From the NCBI GenBank assembly GCA_002841495.1, contig PGZV01000020.1, positions 17,533-81,532 of the forward strand: a DNA stretch of 64,000 bases, read 5' to 3'. Every line of letters begins with the position of its first letter. Position 1 is the first letter of the stretch. Made by a program: the position numbers and the translations under genes. Shown here in pieces: positions 29,820 to 39,302 of the stretch. The notes beneath the pieces were generated by a model. That model searched no databases, was not told the origin of the DNA, and worked only from the letters and a program-made list of their open reading frames with translations. This DNA is from Firmicutes bacterium HGW-Firmicutes-2. Lineage in GTDB: Bacteria; Bacillota; Clostridia; Lachnospirales; Vallitaleaceae.

Positions 29820-30194
29820 TATAACATACTTTGATAAAGTTATTATTTAGACATATAAAAGACACAACTTAGTGTCATAATGACATGTTTCATCCAATAA
29901 TAACTTTATTTTATGTTTTGTGAATGGTTTTATTGCGTTATATATTAAGGACAAATTCAACAAAAAATCAAAAACCTATGTAAAATATACCAAATAAAAT
30001 TAAAAAATGCCACTAAAACATGATTAATACACAGTTATAAAGACAGAATATTCTGAAATATACAGGATAACCACCAAATCGACCTTTGTGATATTGACTA
30101 TCAAAGTGTGGTCACCTATAATTCAGAGGTCACATTAATATAACAAGCCGACACTATTATTTCGATTATTATGAGAAGTACAAAGGAGTCTATT
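29820..30194 (+). other. Intergenic region upstream of the cell wall hydrolase
   Basis: A 375-base AT-rich region with no ORF. Its right half holds the promoter and dyad described separately; its left part would hold the promoter of the minus-strand AP2-like gene. GGTCAC occurs as a direct repeat at 30110 and 30127, around the -10 box. Confidence 0.5.
30094..30122 (+). promoter_or_regulatory. Promoter of the cell wall hydrolase with overlapping dyad
   Basis: TTGACT (30094-30099) and TATAAT (30117-30122) with a 17-base spacer. An imperfect palindrome, CTTTG(T)GATA-TTGAC-TATCAAAG, covers the -35 box, which suggests repression or another regulated mode. Confidence 0.75.
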
Positions 30195-30974
30195 ATGTTT
30201 AAACTGAAACATCTATTTGAAAGCATGTGGTTTGGCCACAAAAGCATTTCAAAAAAAGTATACACAACTGGCCTAATGATTTTTTCGGGCGTATTTGTTG
30301 TAGCGGTAGTGATGTTAAGTGTTAATGGATTTGCGAAGACAAAAACTATAGATCATGTCATTTCATATGAAACTGATGACGATGATCAGAGTGTAAATAG
30401 GATTGAAGAAACAACAACTGTTGCTGAAGCATCAGAAGAATCCTCGTACGAAACCTTCGCAAGGACCAATAACAATGACACATTACAGCTTGAAACAGAA
30501 GAAGCTGTCACCCTTGCGAAAGAAGACGAACAAGACCGGGTTTTCCAAACAGCAACGAATAATTTAGAAGAAAGTCAAATAAATTTGTTGAATTTGAAAG
30601 ATTACACGGCCTTGGTAAGGATTGTTGAAGCAGAAGCTACTAATGAAGATTTGAAAGGAAAAATTTTAGTTGCAAATACTGTGATGAACAGAGTTGCTAG
30701 TAGAAGATTTCCAAACACGATCTATGAAGTGGTTCATCAGAGAACAGGCAATAGGGCACAATTTTCGCCCATAGACGACGGTAGATATTTTAGAGTGACG
30801 ATTAAGGATTCTACTGTTAAGGCAGTTGAACAGGCACTTAACGGTGTAGATTATTCAAATGGATCATTGTTTTTCGTATCTAAGTCATTGGCCAGTGAAA
30901 ATGCAAGTAATTGGTTTGATCAAAATTTAACCTTTTTATTTCAACATGGTGGTCATCATTTTTATAAGTTTTAG
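30195..30974 (+). CDS. Cell wall hydrolase, SleB-like
   Basis: A 259-residue protein. Residues 18-48 form an N-terminal membrane anchor or signal peptide, followed by an acidic, Ser/Thr/Glu-rich linker to about 125. The C-terminal Hydrolase_2 domain begins L-V-R-I-V-E-A-E-A (catalytic Glu), with A-N-T-V-M-N-R-V and Q-F-S-P-I-D-D-G-R-Y, and ends F-Q-H-G-G-H-H-F-Y. SleB-type enzymes cut peptidoglycan or spore cortex. The ATG at 30195 follows aaggag (30181-30186); the ATG at 30171 is less likely. Confidence 0.88.
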   Translation: MFKLKHLFESMWFGHKSISKKVYTTGLMIFSGVFVVAVVMLSVNGFAKTKTIDHVISYETDDDDQSVNRIEETTTVAEASEESSYETFARTNNNDTLQLETEEAVTLAKEDEQDRVFQTATNNLEESQINLLNLKDYTALVRIVEAEATNEDLKGKILVANTVMNRVASRRFPNTIYEVVHQRTGNRAQFSPIDDGRYFRVTIKDSTVKAVEQALNGVDYSNGSLFFVSKSLASENASNWFDQNLTFLFQHGGHHFYKF

Positions 30975-30987
30975 ACAAATATAGTAG

Positions 30988-31026
30988 GATGTCCTTAGGT
31001 CTTTATAACCTATGGACATTTTTTGT
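30988..31026 (+). terminator. Terminator after the cell wall hydrolase
   Basis: ATGTCCTTAGGT and ACCTATGGACAT form a stem followed by TTTTTTG. Confidence 0.85.
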
Positions 31027-31080
31027 TCTCAAGGAATCCTACATTCCTAACATGCACATATGTCCACGAGAGACATACAT

Positions 31081-31109
31081 TTGTCTTTTTATATTAAATG
31101 TGATATAAT
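31081..31109 (+). promoter_or_regulatory. Predicted promoter of thrC
   Basis: TTGTCT (31081-31086) and TATAAT (31104-31109) with a 17-base spacer, 36 bases upstream of the start codon. The leader is too short for a T-box. Confidence 0.65.
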
Positions 31110-31144
31110 CACTAAAAAAATGAAATAAGGATGGATGATTAGAA

Positions 31145-32635
31145 ATGGATAAGCTTTTATATAAGAGCACACGAGGACTTGAAAGGGATGTTTCAGCATC
31201 ATATGCAATAGTCAAAGGTTTAGCAAAAGACGGTGGACTGTATGTTCCGTCTCATATTCCAAAGATGAAAAAATCCATGACAGAATTATCTGATATGAAC
31301 TATCAGGATATTGCCTATGAAGTTATGTCACTGTATTATCAGGATTTTACAGAAGATGAGCTAAGAGCTTGTATCCATCAAGCCTATGATCATAAATTTG
31401 ATACAAAAGCCATTGCACCCACAGTGAAAGTGGGCGATGTGTACATGCTGGAATTATTCCACGGTTCTACGATAGCATTTAAAGATATGGCTTTGTCGAT
31501 ATTACCATATCTGATGAAAACAGCAGCAAAAAAATTAGGTATTGAAAAAGAAATTGTTATTCTAACAGCGACTTCAGGTGATACAGGAAAAGCTGCCTTA
31601 GCTGGTTTTGCAGATGTTGAAAATACGAAGATCATCGTATTTTATCCTAAAGATGGTGTTAGTCCTATTCAAAAGAAGCAGATGGTGACGCAAAAAGGCG
31701 ATAACACCTATGTAGTCGGTATAGAGGGCAACTTTGATGATGCTCAAAACGGTGTCAAGCGTATTTTTTCAAATCTTGAATTTAACAAAGAATTGGAACA
31801 GGGCGGTTTTCAATTTTCATCCGCCAATTCTATTAATATAGGTCGACTTATTCCTCAAGTTGCATATTATTTTTATACTTATGCAACACTAATAAAACAA
31901 AATGAAATTCTAAACGGAGAAACCATTAATGTAGCCGTTCCTACAGGCAATTTTGGAAATATTCTGGCGGCTTATTATGCAAAAGAAATGGGTCTACCAC
32001 TAGGCAAACTGATTTGTGCATCCAATGACAATAAAGTACTTTTTGACTTTATAAGAACAGGTACGTATGATCGACAAAGACCTTTTATACTGACTATGTC
32101 CCCTTCGATGGACATCTTAATTTCCAGTAATTTAGAAAGACTGATTTATGAAATCGCTGGGGCAGATTCAAAAGCTACAAAGGCGTTAATGGAAGATCTC
32201 ACATCAAATGGATTTTATGACGTGACGAGTCAAATGAAAGAAGGCTTATCCGAATTCTATGGCAACTACGCAGATCAACTGGAGACTCAAAAGACGATTA
32301 AAAGGGTTTTTGAGGAAAATCATTATCTAATGGATCCTCATACAGCCGTAGGTTATGCGGTTTATGAGAAATATGTTGCTGATTGTGGTGATACAACCAA
32401 AACAGTCATCGTATCAACAGCCAGTCCGTACAAATTCACAAAAAGCACCATGGTTTCATTAGATGAAGCGTATGATAGTATAGATGATTTTGAGTTGATC
32501 GAGAAAATGAAAGAAAAATCCGGTACAGAGATACCGAATGCGATTCATGAAATACTAGAAGCAAGTGTTAGACACAATACCATCTGTAAACATGATGAGA
32601 TGGAGAACGTTATTAAGAAATTCCTACAGATATAA
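31145..32635 (+). CDS. thrC: Threonine synthase
   Basis: A 496-residue PLP enzyme that converts O-phosphohomoserine to threonine. The PLP lysine is Lys113 in G-S-T-I-A-F-K-D-M-A-L. A-T-S-G-D-T-G-K-A-A and P-T-G-N-F-G-N bind the cofactor phosphate. The length and N-terminal domain match the long fungal/enterobacterial-type threonine synthase. It stands alone, with its own promoter and terminator; no other threonine genes are near. Confidence 0.95.
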   Translation: MDKLLYKSTRGLERDVSASYAIVKGLAKDGGLYVPSHIPKMKKSMTELSDMNYQDIAYEVMSLYYQDFTEDELRACIHQAYDHKFDTKAIAPTVKVGDVYMLELFHGSTIAFKDMALSILPYLMKTAAKKLGIEKEIVILTATSGDTGKAALAGFADVENTKIIVFYPKDGVSPIQKKQMVTQKGDNTYVVGIEGNFDDAQNGVKRIFSNLEFNKELEQGGFQFSSANSINIGRLIPQVAYYFYTYATLIKQNEILNGETINVAVPTGNFGNILAAYYAKEMGLPLGKLICASNDNKVLFDFIRTGTYDRQRPFILTMSPSMDILISSNLERLIYEIAGADSKATKALMEDLTSNGFYDVTSQMKEGLSEFYGNYADQLETQKTIKRVFEENHYLMDPHTAVGYAVYEKYVADCGDTTKTVIVSTASPYKFTKSTMVSLDEAYDSIDDFELIEKMKEKSGTEIPNAIHEILEASVRHNTICKHDEMENVIKKFLQI

Positions 32636-32666
32636 TTAGAAGTGTTCCATCAACAATGATGAATAA

Positions 32667-32712
32667 AAAAAGCCATGGGTTGTCATGATGACAATCTATG
32701 GCTTGATTATTA
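32667..32712. terminator. Terminator between thrC and the CDF gene
   Basis: AAAAAAAGCCATGGGTTGTCA pairs with TGACAATCTATGGCTTGATT; it can serve both convergent genes. Confidence 0.85.
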
Positions 32713-32737
32713 TACTCTAGGTTAACTGGGTCAATTA

Positions 32738-33619
32738 TTATGACATACGTTCAGGATGATATTGTGCAGGGTTGACATGTACAACAACCTCTTCAATATT
32801 ATCGATCGATTCAAGTTTTTCTCTGACTTCACTGGCAATTTCATGCCCTTTGTATACAGTTAGATTGGCATCAATAGATATTTTAACGATGAGAAGGAAA
32901 TGTAAACCGACTGGTTTAGCTGAGATAGCGTCGATATGGTCAACACCTTCAATCGCCTTGATGATATCTGAAAATTGCTTCATAAGCATGTTGTCGATGC
33001 TGGTGTCCATAAGAACATTATAAGCACCTGTGAAGATTTTAAAACCAGTAAATGCAATCCAGAATGAAATCAACATCCCACCGATACTATCTATGAAATA
33101 GAATTCGAAATAACCTGAAAAAATACTTAATAACGTAAGGAGCGTAATGAAAATGTCGTTACGATGATCTTCAGCATTAGCGTGGGCTAAGAGACTGTTG
33201 TGTAATTTGCCGACACGTCTTGCAAAGACGAAAAGTATGAACTTGATGATAATGGTTGATAAGCTTACGATGATGAGCCAGATGGAATATGTGAACTCAG
33301 AACCATAAATCAATGTATTTAATGATGAACTAAAAATGGAAAAGGCGACTAGGAGCAAAGAAAAGCTTATGATCATACTAAAAATATATTCAGCTTTTCC
33401 ATGGCCGTAAGGGTGATCATCGTCTATGGGCTGGGCAGAAATATGATTACCGATGTAGGTCATAATCGAAGAAAAGACATCGCCGGCACTATTTAGACCG
33501 TCCGCAATCATGGACTGACTTCTTGTAGTAAAGCCTACAATGAGTTTTGATGCCAGGAGTACGATGTTGCCAACTAAGCCATAGATGGCTACTTCATTAA
33601 TTTTTTTGTGTCTAGACAT
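32738..33619 (-). CDS. Cation diffusion facilitator family transporter
   Basis: A 293-residue protein with six membrane helices and a C-terminal cytosolic domain. The metal site in helices 2 and 5 is visible: D-G-L-N-S-A-G-D (Asp40, Asp47) and H-A-N-A-E-D-H (about 145-151). H-P-Y-G-H-G-K (69-75) is the usual loop motif. CDF proteins export Zn, Fe, Co or Mn in exchange for protons. The H-x-x-x-D arrangement fits several metals, so the substrate is open. Confidence 0.9.
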   Translation of the reverse strand: MSRHKKINEVAIYGLVGNIVLLASKLIVGFTTRSQSMIADGLNSAGDVFSSIMTYIGNHISAQPIDDDHPYGHGKAEYIFSMIISFSLLLVAFSIFSSSLNTLIYGSEFTYSIWLIIVSLSTIIIKFILFVFARRVGKLHNSLLAHANAEDHRNDIFITLLTLLSIFSGYFEFYFIDSIGGMLISFWIAFTGFKIFTGAYNVLMDTSIDNMLMKQFSDIIKAIEGVDHIDAISAKPVGLHFLLIVKISIDANLTVYKGHEIASEVREKLESIDNIEEVVVHVNPAQYHPERMS

Positions 33620-33864
33620 ATCTTCACCTTTTCTACCTTTAATATGAGTTAAAGTTTACCATGATTAGAAATAATGTTCAAGGTTTTGAAGCTTTGTTTA
33701 TACTGAAGTCAAACAAGTTGGAAAGTTATATTGAAATAATAAGCATTCTCATATATAATACATAAGTAACATAGAAATTAATAATCTCCAAGTGATGAAT
33801 TCACGTCATTAAATAGCTTTAATATGTCAGTGATATAAAACATCAATATTGTAAGGAGTTCAAG

Positions 33865-34980
33865 ATGAGATTTGTGCCGGTTTCCGGACTTGTGGAAGGC
33901 ATGGTTTGTGGTAGAAAGCTATACGATGTCAATCACCAGTTGCTGCTTAACAGCAACAGTATTATACATAGGTCCTATATAGAACGTATTAAAAGCCTTG
34001 GTTATCAGGGTATATATATTGAAGATGAATTGTCTAAAGACATTATGATTAAAGATGTCATAAGTGATGAGCTTAGAATGTCTGCTATTAAAGCGGTTAA
34101 AGATATTTGTATTTATGCCGGTCAGTCCAAAAGCGACCCTAAAAAACTGGTTGATAAAGTCAATCATACCAAAATACTTATTTCAAACATCGTAGAGCAG
34201 GTTCTTGAAAATAAGGACACCATGGTCAATTTAATAGATTTGAAGTTTTATGATGATTATACTTTTTTTCATTCGGTTAATGTTGCTGTATTATCTATAT
34301 TAGTCGGTGTAGAGTATGGCCTAAGTAAAGCAGACTTATTTAATGTTGGACTTGCATCCATTTTACATGACATAGGTAAGATGTTTGTGGATAAAGACAT
34401 TCTTAACAAACCGGGAAAGTTAACAGCTGAAGAATATGAATCAGTAAAACAACATCCAACATTTGGTTTTAACTATTTGAAAGAGTCCTATGATATACCA
34501 ACAAGTGTCTATGTTTCCGTACTGCAGCATCATGAAAGATACGATGGTAAGGGTTATCCAATGCAAAAATCCAAAGATCAAATATCAATTATTGCGCGGA
34601 TTATTGGAGTGGCCGATGTGTATGATGCATTAACCTCATCACGGCCATATAGAGAGGCATTATTACCATCAGAAGCTATGGAATTCATAATGGCCAATGG
34701 AGGCAGTATGTTTGATCTTGAGATTACAAGAATATTTGCCAAAAAGGTAGCACCATTTCCGGTTGGTACATATGTCATTTTAAGTAATGGTTTGACGGGT
34801 ATCGTAGCTTCCAACCATGAGGATGCCTGCATGCGTCCTGAGGTGAAAGTCATCATGAACGCTAACCAAGAGGTGATAGTACCGTACATACTTGATTTGA
34901 GAAGAAATAGGTCTCTAAGATCCGTGACCATAACCGGGATCAACAGCTTAATGAAAGAAAAAGAAGCAAAAGAAGCGTGA
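33865..34980 (+). CDS. HD-GYP domain protein, probable c-di-GMP phosphodiesterase
   Basis: A 371-residue soluble protein. An N-terminal domain of about 110 residues is followed by the HD-GYP domain: F-F-H-S-V-N-V-A (His136), H-D-I-G-K (168-172), H-P-x-x-G (197-201), H-H-E-R-Y-D-G-K-G-Y-P (222-232) and D-V-Y-D-A-L-T-S-x-R-P-Y-R. All metal ligands are present and the G-Y-P signature is intact, so c-di-GMP hydrolysis is likely. A small C-terminal domain (about 305-371) is unassigned. The N-terminal domain resembles those seen in many clostridial HD-GYP proteins. Confidence 0.92.
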   Translation: MRFVPVSGLVEGMVCGRKLYDVNHQLLLNSNSIIHRSYIERIKSLGYQGIYIEDELSKDIMIKDVISDELRMSAIKAVKDICIYAGQSKSDPKKLVDKVNHTKILISNIVEQVLENKDTMVNLIDLKFYDDYTFFHSVNVAVLSILVGVEYGLSKADLFNVGLASILHDIGKMFVDKDILNKPGKLTAEEYESVKQHPTFGFNYLKESYDIPTSVYVSVLQHHERYDGKGYPMQKSKDQISIIARIIGVADVYDALTSSRPYREALLPSEAMEFIMANGGSMFDLEITRIFAKKVAPFPVGTYVILSNGLTGIVASNHEDACMRPEVKVIMNANQEVIVPYILDLRRNRSLRSVTITGINSLMKEKEAKEA

Positions 34981-34989
34981 CAGAAAATC

Positions 34990-35026
34990 AAAGGCCTAAC
35001 TCATAGGAGTTAGGCCTTTATTAGAT
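34990..35026. terminator. Bidirectional terminator between the HD-GYP and PFK genes
   Basis: AAAGGCCTAACTC and GAGTTAGGCCTTT form a perfect stem with a short loop. Confidence 0.9.
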
Positions 35027-35045
35027 TAAATTTACTTGGGATGTA

Positions 35046-36278
35046 TTATCTTTTAAGATGAAGTATATTAATAAAGTCGGGTATGCCATTCTTATAATTA
35101 AGTCGTGTTTCACCTTCTATGAGTGGTTTGGCATAATCCATAAAATCAGTTGTAACATCATCGCCGTCATCATTTATATAGTGTTTTGGAACTTCCTTCT
35201 CGTGATTGGCCACTAAGTCAACATTTACAGGTTGGATATCGACTACATAGGGGTCAGCATATAATCTTTTGATGGCCATCATTTTGCCGGTCAAACCTTG
35301 AGTGGCAGTTTCAACAGCTGCTTTTCCGACAGAGACGGCTTCTTGTATGTCCGTATAAGAGGCAACATGACCAGCGGCTCTTTGCAGTACATTTAGTTCG
35401 ATTGAACGCACTTTGCATCCAAGTTGATCTGCTAGAAGATACTCTAGTGTCTTACCTACACCACTCAACCTAGCATGGCCAAAAGCATCATAAGATCCGG
35501 AAACTGCGGCAGCTATATATTTGCCATCTTTGTCTTTTATGCCTTCCGAAACAGCAACGATAATATTTTTTTGATTTTTTTGTAAGGTCTTAATACGCTC
35601 TATAAATAGGTAGACATCAAAAGGTGTTTCCGGAAGGTAGATTAGATCAGGTGCTGTACTATAGGTGGTTCGAGCTAAAGCGGCAGCGGCAGTTAACCAT
35701 CCGGCATTTCGTCCCATAATTTCTACTATGGTGACCGATTCAAGATTATAGATATAAGTGTCATGAGCAATTTCAAGAAGGGAAGTAGCCACATACTTAG
35801 CTGCAGAACCATAGCCAGGTGTGTGGTCGGTCTCGACCAAATCATTGTCGATAGTTTTTGGTATACCAATTATTTTCACATCCAATTGATGCTCTTTTGC
35901 GTATTTTGAAAGTTTGGAAACCGTATCCATAGAGTCATTGCCGCCTATATAGAAAAAATAGTCGATGGACTTTTTATTGAAAAAACTAAAAATCTTTTCA
36001 TAGGTTGCGGGATCCTTTGAATAATCCGGTAATTTGTAACGGCAAGAACCTAAGTACATCGCAGGTGTATATTTGAGTTGTTCAAGGGTTTCATGATTAT
36101 GCCCGAAGATCTCGGACAGATTTAAAGTATTGTCATCCAGAACGCCGGTGATGCCGTTTAAGGCGCCATAAACAGTATCGATTTTGGGATGATTAAATGC
36201 AGCTTCGATGACGCCGTAAAGAGATGCATTTATGACAGCTGTTGGACCGCCGGATTGAGCAACTATGCAATTTGACAT
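35046..36278 (-). CDS. 6-phosphofructokinase, diphosphate-dependent type
   Basis: A 410-residue glycolytic enzyme. G-G-N-D-S at 112-116 replaces the G-G-D-G-S of ATP-dependent enzymes, and P-K-T-I-D-N-D (140-146) has the Lys typical of PPi-dependent forms. M-G-R-N-A-G-W binds fructose 6-phosphate. PPi use makes the step reversible, which is common in anaerobic Clostridia. The start has a good site (aggagg) on the minus strand just upstream. Confidence 0.92.
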   Translation of the reverse strand: MSNCIVAQSGGPTAVINASLYGVIEAAFNHPKIDTVYGALNGITGVLDDNTLNLSEIFGHNHETLEQLKYTPAMYLGSCRYKLPDYSKDPATYEKIFSFFNKKSIDYFFYIGGNDSMDTVSKLSKYAKEHQLDVKIIGIPKTIDNDLVETDHTPGYGSAAKYVATSLLEIAHDTYIYNLESVTIVEIMGRNAGWLTAAAALARTTYSTAPDLIYLPETPFDVYLFIERIKTLQKNQKNIIVAVSEGIKDKDGKYIAAAVSGSYDAFGHARLSGVGKTLEYLLADQLGCKVRSIELNVLQRAAGHVASYTDIQEAVSVGKAAVETATQGLTGKMMAIKRLYADPYVVDIQPVNVDLVANHEKEVPKHYINDDGDDVTTDFMDYAKPLIEGETRLNYKNGIPDFINILHLKR

Positions 36279-36437
36279 GGTATATCCTCCTGAAGGAAAT
36301 GGTTAATGGTGTTTAGGTGCCACTATTCTATGATGTCAAAGTGACGTCTAGAATTCATTTATATACTACATGAGGCCGTTGTAAAAATCAAGGTAAAGGC
36401 AAAGAAAGAACAAATGCTTTTTAATCTGATTTTAATG

Positions 36438-36466
36438 TTGTACTAAAGCACAAGTAATACTATACT
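36438..36466 (+). promoter_or_regulatory. Predicted promoter of the DUF4342/two-component operon
   Basis: TTGTAC (36438-36443) and TATACT (36461-36466) with a 17-base spacer. Confidence 0.6.
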
Positions 36467-36526
36467 GTTACTATAGGACTATAAGATGATAAGACCTATA
36501 AGTGAAGGTCCAAGGAAGTGATAACG

Positions 36527-37078
36527 ATGAAAATTACCAGTGATGATGTCAAGGCCGTACAAAGTCGAATGGATGTGACCTATGAGGAAGCGGAGCGTTT
36601 TTTAATTAGGGCAAATGGTGACATAGAACTTGCAATATACTTAATCGAAGAGAAGAAAGCATCCAATCTATCCAAATTCATGACGGAATTAAATCGGATT
36701 GCCAAGGAACTGATGACTTATTATGTCAGAATTGATAGAAAAAAAGAGATTCTTTTGAATTTGCCTTTGATTATGATTGTACTATTTCTTGTATTTCTTG
36801 AAGTAGAAACAAAAATTTGGGTATTGGTTATTGGTATCGGAGCCATTTTAATTAGTGAAAGTCAAGTGACGATCTATAAACGAAGTAAGGATTCAGATAG
36901 TATTATAAGTCAGGAAAAAGCACAGGAAAAAGAGGATATAACAACGTCAAACGAAATGCAGCAAGGGGCGGCAGACATTAAAGTTACGGATGCGTCAACG
37001 ACATCAAAGAACAATTCTGTAGATTCGACAGATGATAATAAGGATGACGATTACTATGAGGTAACCATAGAGAAATAG
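36527..37078 (+). CDS. UBA/DUF4342-like membrane protein
   Basis: About 183 residues. The first 45 residues look like a UBA-type fold (V-K-A-V-Q-S-R-M-D-V-T-Y-E-E-A then G-D-I-E-L-A-I-Y-L-I-E), as in DUF4342 proteins. One hydrophobic stretch (about 80-115) could make two short membrane segments. The tail is hydrophilic and Ser/Asp/Lys-rich. It ends eight bases before the response regulator, so it is probably part of that signalling unit. ATG 36527 is nine bases from aaggaa (36512-36517); the GTG at 36518 is too close. Confidence 0.65.
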   Translation: MKITSDDVKAVQSRMDVTYEEAERFLIRANGDIELAIYLIEEKKASNLSKFMTELNRIAKELMTYYVRIDRKKEILLNLPLIMIVLFLVFLEVETKIWVLVIGIGAILISESQVTIYKRSKDSDSIISQEKAQEKEDITTSNEMQQGAADIKVTDASTTSKNNSVDSTDDNKDDDYYEVTIEK

Positions 37079-37086
37079 GGAGAAGC

Positions 37087-37776
37087 ATGAAAGAAAAGAT
37101 ATTGGTTGTAGAAGATGAGATTAAAATCGCACGATTTATTGAATTAGAACTTAAATATGAAGGCTATGATGTAACAATCGCTAGTGATGGCAGAATGGGT
37201 TTAGAAATATTTAATGAAGGTGGAACAGATCTTGTTTTGCTGGATTTGATGTTGCCAAGACTAAGCGGTATAGAAGTATGTCGGAGAATCAGACAAGCCA
37301 ATGCCAATGTCCCAATTATTATGTTGACGGCTAAGGATGACGTGTCAGATAAAGTTATGGGTTTGGATATGGGTGCAGACGACTATATGACCAAACCATT
37401 TGAGATTGAAGAGTTATTAGCCAGAATGCGTGTGGCACTGAAACGTAAAGATAGCCCTAAAGAAAACAATACTTTAAAAGCTCTTACATATAAAGGACTG
37501 GTCGTAAATGAGTTAAAAAGAGAAGTCATGTTTAAGGATGAAATCATTGAACTGACAAAAAAAGAATATGAACTTTTAAAATATTTACTTGAAAACAAGA
37601 ATATTGCTCTGGACCGAGAAAAGATACTTGAAAAAGTTTGGGGTTACGATTATTATGGTGACACAAATGTTATTGATGTCTATGTTAGATATTTAAGAGC
37701 CAAGATTGATCAGAAATATGATGTCGAAATCATTAAAACGGTTCGAGGCATTGGGTATATCATCAATGAAGCGTAA
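37087..37776 (+). CDS. OmpR-family response regulator
   Basis: A 229-residue DNA-binding regulator. The receiver has the acidic pocket V-E-D-E (8-11), phosphoacceptor Asp53 in L-L-D-L-M-L-P, the Thr in L-T-A-K and the Lys in T-K-P-F. A winged-helix domain follows (about 130-229) ending in V-R-G-I-G-Y. It overlaps the kinase gene by 11 bases. Target genes are unknown. Confidence 0.95.
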   Translation: MKEKILVVEDEIKIARFIELELKYEGYDVTIASDGRMGLEIFNEGGTDLVLLDLMLPRLSGIEVCRRIRQANANVPIIMLTAKDDVSDKVMGLDMGADDYMTKPFEIEELLARMRVALKRKDSPKENNTLKALTYKGLVVNELKREVMFKDEIIELTKKEYELLKYLLENKNIALDREKILEKVWGYDYYGDTNVIDVYVRYLRAKIDQKYDVEIIKTVRGIGYIINEA

Positions 37777-39271
37777 TGAAAAAGAAATAAAGCAACGTCC
37801 TAAAAAAGCGTTGCTTTTTCCTGTAGGCTTATTTAAAGAAATAAGACATGTTTTTAAGTACTTATACTTAAGCCTGACTTTATCTATGCGTAAAAAAATC
37901 TCGTTTGATTATGGTATTTTGTATTGGGTAGCAACCCTTATGACGACCTTCATTGTACTTATAGGATTTAGTTTATATGATATGCAACAAAAAAATGTTG
38001 ACATAGTTGATGGTGTATTTGAAATGGTGGTACCTTTTGAAATGGGTGTCTATAACATGGATGCCTTAACGTATCAACTGGAGTCTATTTCATCAGGGCA
38101 AGATGTTGGTGTTCAAGTTGTTATGTCCAGACAGGACCAAGAAGAAATAGGTTATACGATTACCAGCAATATGTATGGACCTTCTTTATATCGCCTCTCT
38201 TTCATAGAGAAGATACCCTTATTGTTTAATGAAGGTTTAATCATCAGGTCGTCAAACAGATACTATAAAATCAATGAATATCACACAGTTGACTATAAGA
38301 TTATGACCATCCACAATATAAAATCGATGAATGAGACCCGGATAGTTGTGGGTGGGCTCATATTATTTGGTCAAATGATGGGTTTTGTTTTTATGTCAAT
38401 CATTGGTTCTATACGTTTGAAGCAGGTTTTCAAACCCATTTACACCATGACCAAAGCAGCAGAAAAAATATCCATTAACGATATTGAAGGTAATTTGGAT
38501 GTATCAAGAGCTAAGTATGAACTTAAAGACCTTGCACTGACATTTAATGATATGCTGGATCGTATACGATCTGATTATGATAAGCAAAAGAGATTTGTAT
38601 CAGATGTTTCCCATGAGCTAAGAACTCCAATTTCCATTGTAAACGGTTATGTTAGAATGCTGGACAGATGGGGTAAAGAAGATGAAGCCATTCTCGAGGA
38701 GGCAATTGATGCCATCAAGAGCGAGTCAAAGAATATGCAAGTCTTAGTAGAGAATTTACTAACACTTGTGCGTTCGGATAATCAGACCCTCAAATTTGAA
38801 AAAGAAATATTTGATGTTGGTAAGTTAGCTACAGAAATTATGAAAGACATGGAGATGGTAGATGAAGGTCGTCACACATTTATTTGTGATATTCAAATGG
38901 GTATCCAAGTGTGTTTAGATTATGCCAAAATCAAACAAACATTTAGAATTTTTATTGATAATGCGATGAAGTATACACCGGATGGTGGGGAAATCACCTT
39001 AAAACTAAAACAGGAATATAGTTCGGTGATTATATCCATAATAGATACGGGTATTGGTGTTGACAAAAATGATTTACCTTATCTATTTGATCGTTTTTAC
39101 AGATCGGATGAATCCAGAACAAGGCAAACAGGAGGACATGGTCTTGGATTATCCATCGCTAAAGCTATGATTATAGGACAAAATGGTATGATACGTGTTA
39201 AGAGCAAAGTTCAAGAAGGAAGTTCATTCATTATTAGTCTGCCTGTGAATACATCCGAATCATGCATATAA
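37766..39271 (+). CDS. Sensor histidine kinase (HAMP, HisKA, HATPase_c)
   Basis: About 501 residues. Two membrane helices (about 48-72 and 193-215) flank a 120-residue external sensor domain that I cannot classify. A HAMP segment follows, then the phosphoacceptor His283 in D-V-S-H-E-L-R-T-P and the ATPase boxes, including D-T-G-I-G-V and G-G-H-G-L-G-L-S-I. I chose ATG 37766, which overlaps the regulator's end by 11 bases; upstream in-frame codons lie deep in the regulator gene. Partner of the preceding response regulator. Confidence 0.93.
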   Translation: MKRNEKEIKQRPKKALLFPVGLFKEIRHVFKYLYLSLTLSMRKKISFDYGILYWVATLMTTFIVLIGFSLYDMQQKNVDIVDGVFEMVVPFEMGVYNMDALTYQLESISSGQDVGVQVVMSRQDQEEIGYTITSNMYGPSLYRLSFIEKIPLLFNEGLIIRSSNRYYKINEYHTVDYKIMTIHNIKSMNETRIVVGGLILFGQMMGFVFMSIIGSIRLKQVFKPIYTMTKAAEKISINDIEGNLDVSRAKYELKDLALTFNDMLDRIRSDYDKQKRFVSDVSHELRTPISIVNGYVRMLDRWGKEDEAILEEAIDAIKSESKNMQVLVENLLTLVRSDNQTLKFEKEIFDVGKLATEIMKDMEMVDEGRHTFICDIQMGIQVCLDYAKIKQTFRIFIDNAMKYTPDGGEITLKLKQEYSSVIISIIDTGIGVDKNDLPYLFDRFYRSDESRTRQTGGHGLGLSIAKAMIIGQNGMIRVKSKVQEGSSFIISLPVNTSESCI

Positions 39272-39302
39272 ATAGCAATTAAAGAATGAAGCGAGGGTTT
39301 TT

